Below, piece after piece: positions 35,285 to 48,100 of a stretch of 64,000 bases of DNA (positions are counted from its first letter, which is position 1; each line of letters opens with the position of its first letter). This DNA comes from Mactromeris polynyma. Its lineage: Eukaryota > Mollusca > Bivalvia > Venerida > Mactridae. The translations under genes and the position numbers were made by a program. The notes beneath the pieces are model-generated. The model did no database searches and was not told where the DNA came from. It saw nothing but the letters and a program-made list of their open reading frames with translations. The stretch covers positions 1 to 64,000 of the forward strand of contig JASFXZ010000074.1 in the NCBI GenBank assembly GCA_032209605.1, read 5' to 3'.

Positions 35285-38092
35285 TTAGTCGAACAGACCT
35301 GGAAAGAAAATTAAAATGCTTTCAATACAAAAACATCAGACATGTGGCAAGCGTGTATGATGTAGAACAGTTTCAAGTTCAATTTCAACAAGATTAAACC
35401 TGAACAAGACAATGAACAAAAGTAATGTTAACAATGCACTATCCACCAAGTATTACCTACACCACTTCAGCTGGTGATCACAAGTAAATATCAAAGATAA
35501 TCACAAACTGTTCACATTTCAGTACTTTACATAGGCCTTAGCAAGTCTAAACAGTCGATTCTATGTGCAATACAAGATCACAGCAGTGCATGACCAACTG
35601 ACATTCCTGAGCCAATTAAGTACATCGCACTAGCCACACTAGCTTACATACAGGAACTGTAAGCATGTCTAGACAACAAATACGTCTTAGATTGCTGGTT
35701 ATGAGAATTTCAGCCACAGAGAACATTTTCTTTTTAAGTCCGACACTAACACCCTTTTTTGGTCAGTTTTCCCGTCTCCATGTCCTGCATGGGCTAAAAG
35801 CCTAATTTTTTTTGAAGTCTTACAGAAAAATCTTAAGTCTGAAATATATGTTATTACAATAAAAATGTTATATTTACCAAAGCCCATGTCGTCATCAGAT
35901 TCCTCTGATTCTTCTTTCTTTTCTTCCTTCTTCTCTTCTGTAATGTTAAAAAGCAAATGCTTAAGTGACTTTGATCAAATTTAACGATAATTCTGCGCAA
36001 TTGAAAAAGTTAAAACTGTTTATCCCATGTTCTCTTGCAGATGAATCACAAATGAATAATTTTTACTTCTTGTATAAACTTCATAATGAAATATCTAAAT
36101 TGCTGATGCTATCAGACAAGAAGCAGAAATGCAATCAAGCAGAACCTTGCTTCAGATATAACAGGTCTTAGTGGAGCCATTCCTTCGCATAAGGCATACA
36201 CTGTTAGCAATATCATTGAACTAAAGACAGTCTAATTTGCATCCATCATTACTCTTGTTTTGCTTGAAACAACACAAATGCTCAGACACAACCAGGGGGT
36301 CACCAATTCTTGAAATAGCAGGAAATCACCAAAAGTAGGAAGAAGTATGTGGGGTACTCCCCTTCATTATGATCATTCATAAAAGACAAGTAGCCAGGTG
36401 GTGAGGCTTAGTAACTGGGTAATTTTACACCCCAGCACAACCAACCAGTTACAGCATTGATCATACCTTTCTTCTCCTCGACAGCACCACCAGCGGCAGC
36501 AGCAGGAGCAGCACCACCAGCTGGGGCAGATCCAGCAGCACTTCCGATGTTGGTGATCAATTCTTTAACATTGACACCTTCCAAAGCACGGGAGAACAGA
36601 CCTAAAATACATTTTACAGAAACAATTGATACATTGGGAAACAATAATACCATGTTACACAGGAAAACTTCAATTGGCACAGATGTCATTAGATTTAGAG
36701 CAGAAATGTTATGTAGAACAATGTGATAAGTTAAGTCTTCTAAACAAATTTCAACAAGGAGCCTCGAGGGCTCAATATAGCTCACCTCAGACACCTTGGA
36801 GAAGTTGAGTAAGTGGCAACAAGTGAACAGACACAGATATCCAAATTTTGTAATTAAAAATACAATTCTTGAAGAAATGATGTAACAGTTAATAATGCTA
36901 TGCAATGAAACACAACAGCTTTGCAAAACCAGGCCAATTACAGGGTAGGTGAACACACAACTTTTTGTTTACTATGCGGCATGAAAAGCTGGCGGCGGAT
37001 CACAAAACAGGACGCATTATGGCAGTTTTTGTTTGTTAAAAAAGTTTTTAATAGCCTATAACTTGGTCATTCCAAAATCTGGTTCTATTGATGCCTACAT
37101 CGACACATAGATCTCTGTACATTTGCGGAATGGTTGCCACAAAAAATCAGAGAACAGTTCGCCTCGCTTAAATTTTGTGGCACGCACTCCGGCAAATCCA
37201 TCCACGTGTCGATATGGGCATCAATGCAACCATGGCCCGGTATTTGAACAAAAAGTCACATGTTCAACCACATGTTAATTGAGCTTTTAAAAAGTTCTGT
37301 TGCAAGGATATCACAGTCTCTGGGGAACTGTGAAATTGTTCTCGTCAATTTGTTTCAAATATATTAATAGCATTTACCTGGCCAGTATGGTTCAACTGAA
37401 ACACCAGCAGCCTTCAACAGTGTCTGGATTTTGTCGGCCTGCAATAAATATAAAATATGTTGTAGAAATCATGTCATGGCCGGTATTTGAACATAGATTA
37501 TGATAGATCTACATTCCCTTCATTGCTTAATTAAGGAAGTAATCACACAAAAAACATGTGGATATATTCATACTACAGTACCTGTCCGACACAAACCCGT
37601 CCCCGTGTTAAGTTTTAAGTACCTAAGAGTGAATCAGTGATCATGCACAGCTGAGAGGTTCCCATCATGCGTTTTTTTCATTCTAGGCAATTGACAACTG
37701 TTCTGAACAAATGTTCTTGACATACGTTTTTACCAACAAAATGTTTACAAACATAAATTGATAGACACAGTAACAAGTGTACCATTTGGCACGATCAAAT
37801 TCAATTGAAAGTCTTAAGTTAGGCTATAATGAATAAATGATTCGTAGTTTACTATATTCCATCATACACGGGTCAGTAAATGTCGGCAAATCACAAATGA
37901 CGGACGTAGATTAAACACTTATATCAGAAAAGTACTGCAGAATAACAAGTTCCATAATTGAGCAAACCTCGTAGGGTCGGCATGAAACTCGACAAGATCG
38001 TGAAATCACATGAAACTTACGGTGACTGTAACTTGGTCATCAGCCAAGATAAGCGCGGCATAAACACAAGCGAGTTCATCAGAGGAAGCCAT
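35285..38092 (-). CDS. rplp1: 60S acidic ribosomal protein P1, complete, 5 coding exons
   Basis: P1 forms heterodimers with P2 on uL10 (P0) in the flexible stalk that recruits and activates translational GTPases. Coding exons (minus): 38092-38021, 37438-37378, 36601-36467, 35937-35878, 35298-35285, giving 113 aa against about 114 in vertebrates. The N-terminal helical dimerisation domain starts MASSDELACVYAALILADDQ and includes GVSVEPYWPGLFSRAL. An Ala/Gly-rich hinge follows (about aa 69-85), then an acidic Lys/Glu region and the diagnostic P-protein tail SEESDDDMGFGLFD. The Tyr-Trp-Pro-Gly stretch and N-terminus indicate P1 rather than P2. The last coding exon adds only 14 nt (rest of Gly, then LFD and stop), so the GTPase-contacting tail is split by an intron of about 580 bp. 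Intron 3, after the hinge exon, carries a D-family element ending about 33 bp from the donor. Confidence 0.97.
36293..36434. mobile_element. D-family element copy 3 in an rplp1 intron
   Basis: Starts CAGGGGGTCACCAATTCTTG and ends with ACACCCCAG. It sits in the intron between rplp1 exons 3 and 4, its edge about 33 bp from the exon 3 donor. Confidence 0.82.
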
Positions 38093-38199
38093 TGTTCGTT
38101 TCTAGTAGTATGATTTCAGTGGATGCAATTAATTGACAGTGTACGTCGCCGGATTTGGCCTTAGCTCGAAGAGAACAGTACACTTAGTTTGCACAATAT

Positions 38200-38226
38200 T
38201 TAGAAAGAAAGACTTCCGGTCACGTG
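38200..38226 (-). promoter_or_regulatory. rplp1 promoter elements: E-box, ETS site, pyrimidine tract
   Basis: Going with the gene, a palindromic E-box CACGTG (38221-38226) is followed at once by an ETS/GABP-type CCGGAAGT (38219-38212) and a pyrimidine run CTTTCTTTCT, about 110-120 nt upstream of the ATG. ETS sites beside a C-starting pyrimidine tract are typical of ribosomal protein genes, where the tract becomes the 5'TOP of the mRNA. The exact start site is inferred. Confidence 0.5.
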
Positions 38227-38437
38227 GATCCGATTGCGGTATACTAAAGCTTTGATTCAACGCAAAATTTTAGGGAACCAATTTTCATAGGTCTGTTTGA
38301 TTCATTTGTGTAACCTTGTTAGAATTGATGATGCTGCATCATGTATTGTTCAAGTTCTTGAAGATTTTACGGCGGATTTGGCAGCTTACGCACTCGCCGA
38401 TCTATGACATCCCATCAATAGGATTGAGATCAGGCCC

Positions 38438-38890
38438 CGGTATCACGAACATACTTAAGTTTTTACTTAACTAAGTAAAAAACTCTGAATAAGTTTAATT
38501 GGCTGTCAATTAATTCTTTCTCAAAACCACGGACCAATATACCATGTATATAGGTCTGTGTCAAAACCTATGATTTGATATAAGAAATTTATAGTAGATC
38601 TATAAAATTATCGAAAGAAAACAATTTTACACTATTTCTTCTCTTTAACCATTTATTAATAAAGCTATCTTTTAAGACTGATAAAGATACTTAATACTTT
38701 GCTCAAGTATATTTTTCCTCTATGTACAGCTCGTTTGCTTTGTAGATTGGTGATTGTTTTATATTAACAGAACAAATATATTTTCTTGCGCAGAAGTCAA
38801 AACTTCAAACCTTTCGATTGCACACGTTGAAGCAATGGATAAATATATTTAAGACAGTTACTGCCTTCATACTTAAGTATGTTCGTGAAT
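38438..38890. mobile_element. MITE with 8-bp target duplication inside the Tc1 remnant
   Basis: About 453 bp with inverted termini: the left end carries CACGAACATACTTAAG and the right end its complement CTTAAGTATGTTCGTG. It is flanked by TCAGGCCC (38430-38437) and TCAGGACC (38891-38898), an 8-bp target duplication with one mismatch, as hAT elements make. It interrupts the transposase between LDWPSKTP and the PDLNPID motif. No coding capacity. Confidence 0.8.
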
Positions 38891-39592
38891 TCAGGACCAG
38901 GGGTCTTTGAAGGCCAATCTAACAGACGAACGTTTTATTTGCATGAGGAGTCCTGGTCGCTATGGCAGTATGACTTGTTGCTCCATCCTGCATTAAGACA
39001 ATATTGTTCGGTTGGCACGGATATGTGGAAAAGCTACTGGTAACAATATCTCTTGGCAGTAGCGGTGTGCGTTGAGATCCCCTCTGATGACAACCACTGG
39101 TGTTTAGAGTGAAGGGAAATTCCCGCCCATATCATCACTGAGCCACCTCCTAGTCGTTCCCTTTCCTTGACACAAGTATCGATCTGCATATCTCTCACCA
39201 CGTCGTCTGTATACACGTAATCCCCCGTCGCTTCCATGAAGGTTGAATCGGCTCTCGTACGTAAAAAGAGCTTATGACCAGTCAGCCCTGGTAAACCTAA
39301 GGTGTGCTTGTGCCCATCTAAGACGTTGACAGCGATGACGTAACGTGACCATGCAATATGCCTCGATATGGTCGAAAGGCCCGAATTCCGCGTTCACGAA
39401 GCCTTTTCCGGATTGTCTGAACGCTGACATTACGATTGTGAGTGCCAACTGTGGTGACTGACGTAGACCGGGCTGTTTTAATCGGTCTTTCATATGTTGT
39501 AGAACAATGTAATTGTCTTGAGCTCCAGTAGTTACCCTGCCACGTGGTCGCCGAGGCAGATCGGCTGTACTTCCGGTTGCCAGATACTTCAG

Positions 39593-40676
39593 TCAGGGGC
39601 GGATCCAGGATTTGCACTTAGGGAGGGGGGGGGCGTAACTTTTTTGGGTTTTGCTCAAGCCTTATAAAACGACAATGACTGTTTATAAACATCATAATGA
39701 TAAAATATAATCCTATAATAAATCAGAAACGCTTATTTGAAAATCTTATAATTAAGGATTTCTGTATATTTCCGTATTCATACTCCGACATCAGGCGCGT
39801 AGGAAGGTATTGAGCATTGGGGCCGCGGATAAGGTGGGTGCGGCAGGGGTATCGCCTCCCGATGAGAACATTTTAAGGAACTCACCTTTGGCAGGCGCAA
39901 AATCAATCACTTTTAAAACGATATTTTCCGAAATTTGTTTAAAAATTATTACATTTATTCATACATGTATATGTGTATATTTTGGAACATCTATATCAAA
40001 GTCTTCTTTCATAATGGATATTCAGAATATGCATTTAATTTGTGTCTTTGTGCACTGTTAAAATACTTTTTGTGAGTAAATGAGATTATCGCCATTTAAT
40101 TGATCGTCAAGTTAATGTAATTATCAAAATGTTAAGAATCACAACAACGCCAATATAAATATACTTGTCACTTGGTTAGTATGCTTCCTGTATGTGTGTG
40201 TATATATATTGTTTTCTTTTCTTTTTCTCAAATTGTAAAAGTACTGTAAGTAAAGACTACACACTATGATTGTAAATTAACTACATTAATGTAGCCGTTT
40301 TCCATTATCACACGTTATATGTTTTCATTATGTCATATTGTTTGTACTGCTAATGTTTCCCACTTCCGTGGGACTTATGCTTTGTGTAAATAAAATCTTG
40401 AAATCTTGAAATCCTTTCATACCTTCATTAATCCGCCGACTGTTTTCACACCCTAGATAGCAGTCAGGGTACTAGCGACGGTCCCTGTCTGGTAGCGATG
40501 ATAACACGTTGTCATGCGTATTAAATATACATAATATATTTAAGATACAGATGAGAAGTAGGGGTCATTGCCGGCCAGAATATTGGCCGCGGCCCCAGCT
40601 CCTACATGGATATACATGTACGGTTGGGGACTTTTAGGGGGGGCGCGCACCGGGTGCACCCCCCTGAATCCGCTAG
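39593..40676. mobile_element. 1.1-kb element inside the Tc1 remnant, itself carrying another repeat
   Basis: The ends are imperfect inverted repeats around GGCGGATCCAGG (left) and CCTGAATCCGC (right). It is flanked by TACTTCAG (39585-39592) and TACTTCTG (40677-40684), an 8-bp duplication with one mismatch. Removing it rejoins the transposase reading in VQKY/LATG. Inside, a second inverted pair (GCGCGTAGGAAG near 39795 and the complement of GTAGGAGCTGGGGCCGCGGCC-like sequence near 40590-40606) marks a further nested repeat. No intact ORF. Confidence 0.7.
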
Positions 40677-40809
40677 TACTTCTGAACAAGATTGGATATT
40701 GTAGTGATACGGCGCCTGATGTTCGAGCGACCTTTCAAAATCTGCAGAATACCATGAAAATGTTTTTTCCGTACGGCATAAATCAAATGAGATGTTATTC
40801 AAACTTAAT

Positions 40810-41990
40810 TAAATTATCAACGCCTTTAAATTTTGATTGACCTGTCTATGGGACCTTCCTGTTTCATGTTTTCCGATGTAATTATTTGTACAGAACACGA
40901 GGAACATTTTGTTGTCGATATCGGTCGAATTCTGAGTTGCACGTGCCAATTAATAGAAAACGCGCGAACCCAGTAAAACTTGTGTACCGGATGTCGCACT
41001 GCACTGAAAATCACAGACCGAAACGAAGCTAGCGGTTGGGTGCATTGTGAAAAATATCACAGTGAGTGATCAAACAACTGCTTCTCTAGATATTGAGATT
41101 TAAAAAGAGTCGATTTAGAGGCTTTGTTCAGTATATATAATCCGGCCGGGCTACCAACAGCGTCTTCATCCAGTCAAATGTGTTAGTGTATATCGAGGGT
41201 TCAGTGCAAGCCCTCGATATGCAAAGGAGAGTGTAAGACATTTTGAATCTGACCGCAACGTCAAGACTTTAATATCAGTGTCACCTCTAACATAACTTTT
41301 CATCACATTTTCGACTGCCAACGTTTTTTTTTCATTTTTCCATTTTCTTGTCGGTCTTATATTTATGCGTCCCTTCCCTGCCTTCTCCTCCTGAGATCTG
41401 TCCAAGGAAGCTCTGATGTGTGGAAAGTGACCTTCCCAGCTATACATTTCTTCACTATACATGGTTTTGTCATATGCACGTGCGCACGTGGGTATGACTA
41501 CTACGCTCCAGACCTTGCCAACGAGTTGATGAGGAGATGTATTGTCATATATTAGAAGCATGTTCCCATCCAAGACAAATAGCAGTCAAGAATACTAATA
41601 AAACAGTATAATTCCTCTAAATTAAATGCAAAATGGAAATTGTGAATAGTTTATACGGTAAATAAAAGTACGTGTAAACTAAATAAATTGAAATGATGGT
41701 TGTTGTCATGCATTTTTACGGTGGCACAGAGGTGACATTCGCAACACTTTATTTATATTGTGTCCACAACTTAGTAACTTATGGCCACAAGATACAAAGT
41801 TGTATAAGTTGTGGCCACAAGATAAAAAGTTGTGGCCACAATATAAATAAAGTGTTGCGGATGTCACCTCTGTGCCACCGTACAGTTTTGTTAGCTCTTA
41901 TCTTATATGCATGTAATTTGAGTAAGGCATTTTGATTATCTGACAACACAAATCCATTAGCTTCGATAAATACACGCGGTTGCAACGATG
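40810..41990. other. Intergenic stretch upstream of the PDI gene
   Basis: No recognisable gene. It holds a short hairpin (41186-41219: TATCGAGGG and CCCTCGATA around TTCAGTGCAAG) and the large palindromic MITE at 41718-41882. A 135-codon minus-strand ORF at 41166-41573 resembles nothing known and is probably chance. Confidence 0.5.
41718..41882. mobile_element. 165-bp near-perfect palindromic MITE
   Basis: Arms of about 54 bp begin TACGGTGGCACAGAGGTGAC and match the reverse complement of the far end with only about two mismatches. The centre has further repeats of GTGGCCACAA and TTGTATAAGTTG. The TA at each outer end is either part of the palindrome or a TA target duplication. It lies 288 bp upstream of the PDI start codon. 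Confidence 0.85.
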
Positions 41991-42169
41991 GTTGAAATTC
42001 GCGATGCTTATTCGGAACATTGTTCTAACTGGATACATATCAACCAAGCGCAATCTAAACTTCATGCGGATATACTTTCGGTTTCATCGGAGAATTGTTG
42101 ATTTGTACACGTTATCATTCGCACTGTTGTCAACCGGCTTATTCATTTCACAAACGCACATCCAGAAAG

Positions 42170-45100
42170 ATGCACGGAGGAATTGTCACTTGCGTTATAT
42201 TTATTTGTCTAGCTGCAATTGCTAAGTGTGATGATCATGGCGATAATGCTGTGTCATTCACCAAAGCAACATTCGATGCGGCCGTGTCTACTGAAAAGCT
42301 TTTTGTGATGTTCTTCGCACCGTGGTAAGTTAATAAAAATTTAATATTAATAATGTAGTACGTTATATGATAATACCTGTTATTCTGCAGATATGTCATT
42401 GGCACAGGTGCTTTACCATATTTGTTTCCATGTTGCACAAATACCTTTAATATTTCCTATTTCTACATAGATCTATGGCACTTCGTCTTCTGACAGCAGA
42501 AATTGGTCATGCATTAGTCCAACATATTAGATGTTTACATGCCCATTTAACCATAAACATTCATTATGTTGTTTTTATTTTACATTTTACCTTCTCTTTG
42601 TATGTAACGGAAAAATGTCAAAATGTGAAATAAGTTATGTAGGGTCTTATTTATAGGACTAGTCATGCGCCTGTGTCGTTTTTCCAGGTATGAGAGCGCT
42701 TCTACAATTTGTCCACACCAGTTATTGCAACCTAAACCTAACCATGCAATTAAGTCATAAAATGTGTCTTGAGTGATGGCATTAATTTGTTCAATGACTA
42801 AAATACTACGGAAGTTTAAATTAGACAATCAGGTTTAATGTTTAGTGCGTAAAGCCTTACTAATTAGCAATTTGGGGGGGGGGGTGAACATTTAAATTAG
42901 ACAATCAGGTTTAATGTTTAGTGCGGGGGGGGCGAACAAATTGTAAACTCTAGATATCCAATATTTAAAAAGTGTTTGCTGTCTCCTTATCTACTCGCCA
43001 AAATTGCCGCGCTCTAAAATCATTTCACCGGTTCAGGGTAGGAAAATCCGGATGAAGAGAAATATGGCTTACAGTCACTAACAAACAGCGATTTCCTGAA
43101 CAAAAATAAGTTGCCTAGCTACCTTGTCCAGTTTCACAAAGTAGCGTCAGGAGGCATCTCTTTAAATGTGGCCCTAAGACAATATTATTTGTGTTATTGA
43201 ACGTCTTAGCCAAGATCATCCTAGAGGAAAAAGTAACCCACGCTGTGTCAGGTTTCTGGTACACTGCAGTTTTAATTCCTCATAAAGTTCAAAATAACAG
43301 TTTTTAATTTGCCCAAAAAATATGTATCATCTCAGATATTGCTTTATTTTAGATTTAGATTAGTGCTAATTTTTATTTTACTGCCACCATTTAATTTGGG
43401 GTTAGTGTTAAAGTAAAAGTTCCGTCCATAACTTGGAATGCAACCGTCCAAAGAATATGTAGCACTTATTAAGTTATGGGAGCAAAAAGTGATTTATTGC
43501 ATTCAAAGTGACCTGCTGTTCAAGTATGAGGCTGATTATAATTCATGGAAATTCAGATTTTGAGACATGACTCTATTTCGAATATTAAAATTTAATGATA
43601 ACCGAAGAATGTAATTAAATGTAATGTTTACATCAGACTCAGTTTAACTTCCTATGGGTGCTAATAACTTGCTGGACATTAAACCAGGAAATCCTGTTTG
43701 GGTTGATTGCTGTCATTTATTATGATATTGATGTCTTAAGATTGCATTTCCAAGTTTTATTGCAGTTGAAAGAGCAATGCACTTTGAAATGGTTCATTTA
43801 TTGTTGGTCATTAACTTTATAAGTAATTTTACTTTGTCAATAAATACTGACTGCCCTAATGAGTCAGGTATCAAGCATACTTCACTAAGTACATTTGAAT
43901 GTACAGTAAAACCTCAGTAATGCGACCCTTGACACTGGTCTGAATATTGAGTTGGTATGAATGTTGAGTTTGTATAAAGAGCAAAACAGTGAAAATGAAC
44001 TTGAAAAGTGTGTTCTTAATATTGAGGTGGTCTTAATTTTGAGGTGGTCTTTAAGTGAGGTTTTACTGTACAGTAAGATGCATGAAATTAAACCTGTTTA
44101 TGTATCATTAGGGCATTTCATGTAGATAAAATGAAAACCAATTCAGTGTCAGATTAAAAGCGATGGCTTCATTTAGAAATATTAAAAAATAAATACTGTA
44201 ATGAATATATTGATAACAGACGATAACAGATAATTTTAAATATCGTGTCAGAAAATGCCTCCTGTCTGTTATGGATTACGGTATTATTTATTTTTTCACG
44301 TCGTTTTCCTGCTTGAAATTGTAATACAATAACAAAGTACTGCAAACATCGATTGTTTTCAAGGCTGAGAGGTATTATGTAACCTTATTCAGATTGAAAT
44401 TGTGATCACTTAATAATAATACACAATCCTGAGTGCTTTTTGTTATTAAATGAACATCTTTTTGTTATTAAATGAACATATCATTGTAAATGTGATCTGT
44501 CCTGCTTTTTCCATAGATGTTTTGGAGGCTTATATTGTGATTTATGGAGGAAATATTTATGATTATTGCATAATTTATTTCCTTTTCAAGAGCAGAAGAT
44601 TTTCTATGAATTATGTACATTCTGACGTGACGTCATCTTTTGTTGCTTACTTTTGCATCTACTGTAGTTCTTGATATTGGAATTGCTATTAAAAAGAAAA
44701 GTAGATCTCTAATTTTAATACTTTTGGTATTAAATGAAAGTTGAAAAATATATCTGTTAGAAAATGTAGAAAGCTGAAAAGATTTTTGGTCACTAATACA
44801 GGTTTTCAGGGGTTCCATTTGACTCTTGAGTTGACCCTTTGACCCCTGGAATTTCCAAAAAGTCACATTTTGACCCTCAAGATTCTGACTGAAAGGTCAA
44901 TCTATCTCTAACTTATAGGTACTTTGGCTATAAAATGGTAAAATCCAGTAAGAAATTATCAAAATGACCCTTGAGATTCAGCTCCTAGTGGAACCCCTTC
45001 TTGGTTTTGTAGGGGCACAGCTCATTTTTTAAAAACGTTATTCTATTTCAGGTGTGGCCACTGCAAGAGATTGGCACCCACATGGGACGACCTGGGCAAG

Positions 45101-48100
45101 GAGTACAACGTTGCTGGATCTAAAGTCAAAATTGGAATGGTTGGTACCAATTTAAAGTTACATAGTCTTGTTTTTGTCACAAAATGTCCTTAGTGATAAA
45201 TATAAGAAAATTAGTGGTAATTTACTTCATACAGAATTTACTCTACATCGGCGCATTGTCATTTTTCTTACATGTTTACCAAAACCACATAATTATTCAA
45301 GCATCCGATACCAGTATTTTCTATCCGGACCTATGTGCAGAGTTACCGCCAGCATAGGAAATACCTACCCTGCGTTCAGTAAAGGTATCTGCGGCTCACG
45401 TTTTGTAACGTTTTGCAATTTGGTTCCCCGTGTGCAGTCAATGTGATACGGTAGGCCAGGGATACAATACAAAACGTTTGCGACTGTTAGCTGTAACTGA
45501 ACGCTCAATATCAGACTCAAGTTTCGATGCAGTGTTTTAGAGTATGTCTGTGTGAAGGCATTAACATGCCATTTTCTTAAAATTATTATGTAGCATATTT
45601 TGATAGGAAAATGAGACTATCCACCTTTAAAGCATTGTAGAAACTTAATTCAATTTTTGAACCAAGTCTGTAGATATTTATACTATGAAGCATATACTAG
45701 TACTTTCTAAAATAGTCTTTTTATTGTCAGGACCTGTAAATAGAATTTTGATGACTTTGACGAAATATTGATAATATTTGTATAATGATGTATTTTCCCT
45801 CCAGTGTGCATCTAACAGCTTCCCTAGCTTGTACGTATCGGTAGTATTTCAAATTTGAAGATAGAAGAATGAATGACAATGATGGTTTTTATATATTCCT
45901 TAAGTATGAAAATTTGATTTTATTTCTAACCGCAAAGCTGGTTTCATCACTAACAAAATTGTATTAATTATCATAATGAACTATTAAATCAAGAGTTATT
46001 GTTGTGTGATAATTAGTCTAGACTAGTGCTAGTATGTAGCCAGGTAGCCTGTGGCTATTAAAACTCCAATTAGGCTAATTAACATTGCCGTCTCAAATAG
46101 CCAATTTCTTAATAAAATTGCACTAGTTCATCAAATTAATTACTCATTCTGACCATCAACTTTTGAAAAATACAAGTATTTGCCCCAGGACTGAGAACTA
46201 CAAGTGTTAGACAATGAAATTGTTTTTTAAATTTACATTTTGCACTTTAGTTAAAGTCTTATAGTTCAAACACACTTTGTTGATATATTATAAATTGTTT
46301 ATATTTTAGTTAAGGATTAAAATCAGAGACACTGACTTCGTCCATTGAAAACATTCAGGCATCCGGCATGATAATTGATATATAAAGCTTGGATGCTCCC
46401 ATATAATTTTTATGACAAAATTCCAAATAAAAACAAAGATCAGATTGTAGAAATTTAAGTTTATCGAGTTCAGTTCAGTAAATGCAATACAAACCTACAG
46501 CATGATATTGGCATGTGCTAACTTCTGGTTTTGGAAATTTAGAAGATTTTCAAATTCTTAATGGTCTTCATTTTGCATTGTAAGCAATTTCTAAAGGCAG
46601 AACATGCCAAATCAGTTTCTCAATCCAGCCCCTTTTTAAAAAAAGTTTATATTTTCCTCCTATTTGGTTATTCATGATACAAATTTCCCCTATCAAAAGG
46701 ACCTTGCCATACTTCCCCAAAAAACTAAAAAAAAGGCTACACTCACTGCAAGTACTGTAAATTACATTTGCATATTCCATGTGACTTTTATTAAGTGAAT
46801 TACTCTATCTTTGAGTGATACGTTGGTCTAGATTTAGTGAGATTATCATTTGTATGTTCTGGTACATTTTTTAGCAAAGTTTGCTTGAATTATTAATTAT
46901 CAAACCAGTCCATTCATGAATATATGAAAAATAAACTGATGTACTATATTGGATTTTGTATTGATTATTCTAGTAAACTCTAATACTCGTCATTGATTTA
47001 CTGAAATTTTTATGAACTTCCATCACATTTTGTGGTTATCATGTCATTAAATGTTCGAATGAACTCTGTTTCGAGTTTGTTTTATCAGGTGTTCGCCGCT
47101 TATTTACAATTTTTCCTGAAATATTAACTGATATCAACCAGAAATAAACCTTATCCTCCGCAAACGACTGACAACTTCTCCACATGTGGAGGACATAACC
47201 GTAGTTAATGTCTCGAAAGAACATAACCTGCTCATCACGGGAATCGAACCCGAATCTGCTGGGTGACGGGAATGAACTCGGTACAGGTTTTCTAATGTAG
47301 CGCTGTCCAATAGTCTGTGACCAGTCATCCAATGAGTCCGTCTTTTCTGTATTAAAAAATGAAGTAAATTTTTTGCTAAAATTATTGCCACCCACATTTA
47401 TTTCAAACTGGGGGAATTGTGGGTGGGGATACTTACGTTTTTCTCCAAAAACTTGAAAAAGAGCTCCAATTCCTGGTGATACGCTATATTTTGTAACCTC
47501 TGCATCAATTTTGCATGTAAATTTTTGGTCAGTGGCATATTACGTGGCATACAACAAAAAGCTAAAAAAAATCCTAAAATTTACCTCAAAACATAATAAG
47601 ACTTGAATTTAAATTTAAAGTTGTGGTTTATGTATAAATTATTAATGAAATTTATAATGTTATTTTTTTGTGAATTAAAAAAAATAATGGTATTTTAAGG
47701 AGTCTCACTATGCATGAATTTCACTAATTTTGCTGTATTGATTATCATATTGCACATTTGAAATGCAGATAACAGGATTTTATTGCAATCCATGCCTTTT
47801 GTATGGATTATAAGAATTAATGGCATTTTAAGTAGTCAAGCTCATCACGATTACCTGTTTAAAATGTAGATAACTGGACAATGTTTTTGCAAACCCGGCA
47901 TTCGATTTTGCATAATTGTTAGTTAATTTTTTGTTTTAGTACCGGCTAAACCTTAGTTGCATTAAATATCTGTCTGTGTACTTTACAACACTATTATGAT
48001 AAACTTGGACAGAAACGGACGACAAAGGATGCTTACAGGTCCTTTCTGTTGCTGTATAATGCATGGCAGCTGCTAGATACAGTAAAACCTCACTTAAAGA

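Larger units (their letters stand above)
38330..40800 (-). mobile_element. Dead Tc1-like transposon, split by two later insertions
   Basis: Minus-strand fragments, in order, match the Tc1/mariner transposase plan. An N-terminal helix-turn-helix-like piece (ITTISNLVQKY, about 40690-40800) breaks at the insertion 39593-40676. It resumes with ATGSTADLPRRPRGRVTT at about 39585, then VSVQTIRKRLRERGIRAFRPY (frame breaks around it), RWAQAHLRFTRADW, a FTYESRFNL motif, GERYAD-like remains and GGGSVMIWAGIS. LMQDGATSHT and LLDWPSKTP follow, and after the insertion 38438-38890 comes PDLNPID. Several frameshifts and stops make it non-functional. In the FSDESRF-type motif the first catalytic Asp is replaced by Tyr (codon at 39257-39259); the second Asp (QDGA) remains. 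The outer terminal repeats were not identified. Confidence 0.8.

Noticed and set aside
36408..36956. 182-codon minus-strand ORF as a separate gene
   Set aside because: Only the part at 36467-36601 is real coding sequence (rplp1 exon 3); the rest is intron read-through.
41166..41573. 135-codon minus-strand ORF upstream of the PDI gene
   Set aside because: No recognisable domain, no splice context, and it overlaps a palindromic repeat; probably chance.
42095..42169. Upstream in-frame ATG extending the PDI N-terminus
   Set aside because: Using it would bury the signal peptide behind about 25 extra residues; the ATG at 42170 places the hydrophobic segment correctly.
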